A stretch of 8,575 nucleotides of DNA, taken from Pseudomonas sp. Lineage in GTDB: Bacteria; Pseudomonadota; Gammaproteobacteria; Pseudomonadales; Pseudomonadaceae. The stretch lies in assembly GCA_003488145.1 (NCBI GenBank), contig DNMQ01000431.1, forward strand, positions 1-8,575, in the 5' to 3' direction. The notes beneath the pieces are model-generated. The model was given only the letters and a program-made list of their open reading frames with translations. It was not told where the DNA came from and ran no database searches. Below are positions 7,614 to 8,575 of this stretch, in pieces. Position 1 is the stretch's first letter; each line of letters opens with the position of its first letter. Both the position numbers and the translations under genes were made by a program.

Positions 7614-8575
7614 ATGACCGCTGCATGGCGCAACTCTGCCTGGATTCTCGCTGGTGGCTCGCTGATCCTCGCGATTTCGCTGGGTGTGCGCCACGGCTTC
7701 GGTCTGTTCCTGCCGCCCATGAGTGCCGAGTTCGGCTGGGGTCGCGAGGTGTTCGCCTTCGCCATCGCGATACAGAACCTGATCTGGGGCCTGGTGCAGC
7801 CGGTGACTGGCGCGCTGGCCGATCGCTTCGGCGTGGCTCGTGCGGTGCTGATCGGCGGCATTCTCTACGCCGTTGGGCTGGCATTGATGGCAGTGTCCGA
7901 TTCGCCGACGACCCTGACGCTGAGTGCCGGGCTGCTGATCGGACTGGGGCTGTCAGGCACCTCGTTCTCGGTGATCCTCGGCGCAGTCGGGCAGGCGGTT
8001 CCGCCGGAGAAGCGCAGCATGGCGATGGGCATCGCCAGCGCTGCGGGCTCCTTCGGCCAGTTCATCATGCTGCCCGGCAGCCTGGGGCTCATCGAGTGGC
8101 TGGGGTGGTCCTCGGCGCTTATGGCGCTCGGTTTACTGGTGGCGCTGATCGTGCCGCTCGCCGGGATGATGCGCAGCCCCGCGCGGCCTCCGGCGGCACC
8201 CGGAACTCAGCAGTCGCTGGGCGAGGCGCTGCGCGAAGCGGCCGGGCATTCCGGGTTCCGTCTGCTGGCGCTGGGCTTTTTCGTCTGCGGCTTTCAGGTG
8301 GTCTTCATCGGTCTGCACCTGCCGGCCTATCTGGTCGATAAGCATCTGCCGGCGCAGGTCGGTACCACGGTGCTGGCACTGGTCGGGCTGTTCAACGTCG
8401 TCGGCACCTACACTGCGGGCTGGCTGGGCAGCTGCTACTCCAAGCCAAAGCTGCTGGCCGGGTTGTATCTGATTCGCGGTGTGGTGATCAGTGTTTTCCT
8501 GCTGGCGCCGCTGAGTGTCTGGAGCGCGTACGCATTCGGCATCGCCATGGGCTTGCTGTGGCTGTCCACGGTGCC
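7614..8575 (+). CDS. MFS transporter, N-terminal part (3' end outside window)
   Basis: About 320 residues of a major facilitator superfamily transporter, open to the window edge; some 80 residues are probably missing, since relatives are about 400 aa. Visible parts: TM1 (about 9-31) with L-G-V-R-H-G-F-G-L-F-L-P-P-M (23-36) and A-E-F-G-W-G-R (38-44), typical of the monocarboxylate/oxalate-formate antiporter-like group; TM2 and motif A G-A-L-A-D-R-F-G (66-73); TM3-TM6 to about 185; a cytoplasmic loop with Q-Q-S-L-G-E-A-L-R-E-A-A (199-210); then TM7 onward, with a second-half motif-A-like stretch G-T-Y-T-A-G-W-L-G-S (264-273). It is an inner-membrane transporter; the substrate is unknown, with small carboxylates only a family-level guess. 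It lies 100 bp after the prenyltransferase gene on the same strand, possibly with its own promoter. Nothing in the sequence ties the two functions together. Confidence 0.9.
   Translation, partial: MTAAWRNSAWILAGGSLILAISLGVRHGFGLFLPPMSAEFGWGREVFAFAIAIQNLIWGLVQPVTGALADRFGVARAVLIGGILYAVGLALMAVSDSPTTLTLSAGLLIGLGLSGTSFSVILGAVGQAVPPEKRSMAMGIASAAGSFGQFIMLPGSLGLIEWLGWSSALMALGLLVALIVPLAGMMRSPARPPAAPGTQQSLGEALREAAGHSGFRLLALGFFVCGFQVVFIGLHLPAYLVDKHLPAQVGTTVLALVGLFNVVGTYTAGWLGSCYSKPKLLAGLYLIRGVVISVFLLAPLSVWSAYAFGIAMGLLWLSTV

Noticed and set aside
6551..7861. 436-residue open frame on the - strand opposite the prenyltransferase and MFS start
   Set aside because: It is Gln/Arg/His-rich antisense sequence over two genes with clear motifs and ribosome-binding sites.
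7625..8341. 238-residue open frame on the + strand in another frame of the MFS gene
   Set aside because: The frame starting at 7614 encodes a clear MFS protein with motif A and regular membrane segments and runs open to the window edge; this one is Arg/Gly-rich without features.

Overview
The window is GC-rich chromosomal DNA with dense, tightly packed genes. The protein set (MltF, YejK/NdpA, a PPK2-family kinase, a DUF4344 peptidase) and the high-GC codon use suggest a gammaproteobacterium of the Pseudomonas/Stutzerimonas type. That assignment comes from recognising protein families, not from a search. I see no tRNA, rRNA, insertion sequence, phage gene, CRISPR array or origin.

Layout from left to right. 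(1) The 3' end of a P-type cation ATPase gene on the + strand runs off the left edge. (2) mltF, a lytic murein transglycosylase, lies on the - strand and converges on the ATPase gene with 18 bp between them. (3) A 168-bp divergent promoter region separates mltF from a small GIY-YIG (YhbQ/UPF0213-type) gene on the + strand, followed by a glutathione S-transferase-like gene with an unusual C-terminal extension. (4) The stop codons of the GST gene and of a DUF4344 metallopeptidase gene on the - strand are 7 bp apart and lie inside one inverted repeat. (5) The DUF4344 gene is the last of a tight - strand run, yejK (nucleoid-associated protein), PPK2-type polyphosphate kinase, DUF4344 peptidase, joined by a 7-nt gap and then a 4-nt ATGA overlap, so very likely one operon. 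(6) A 163-bp divergent region with two hairpins separates yejK from a UbiA/MenA-like membrane prenyltransferase gene on the + strand. (7) After a 100-bp gap with hairpins, an MFS transporter gene on the + strand runs off the right edge.

Most of this is ordinary core or near-core genome content, and I found no convincing new multi-gene defence or mobile system. The points most worth following are: the yejK-PPK2-DUF4344 operon, where three apparently unrelated functions are translationally linked; a MenA-like prenyltransferase in what looks like a ubiquinone-only lineage; an ATPase whose M6 cation-site Asp is Ser; a variant Walker A in the PPK2 protein; and an mltF whose only good promoter-like element would give an almost leaderless message.
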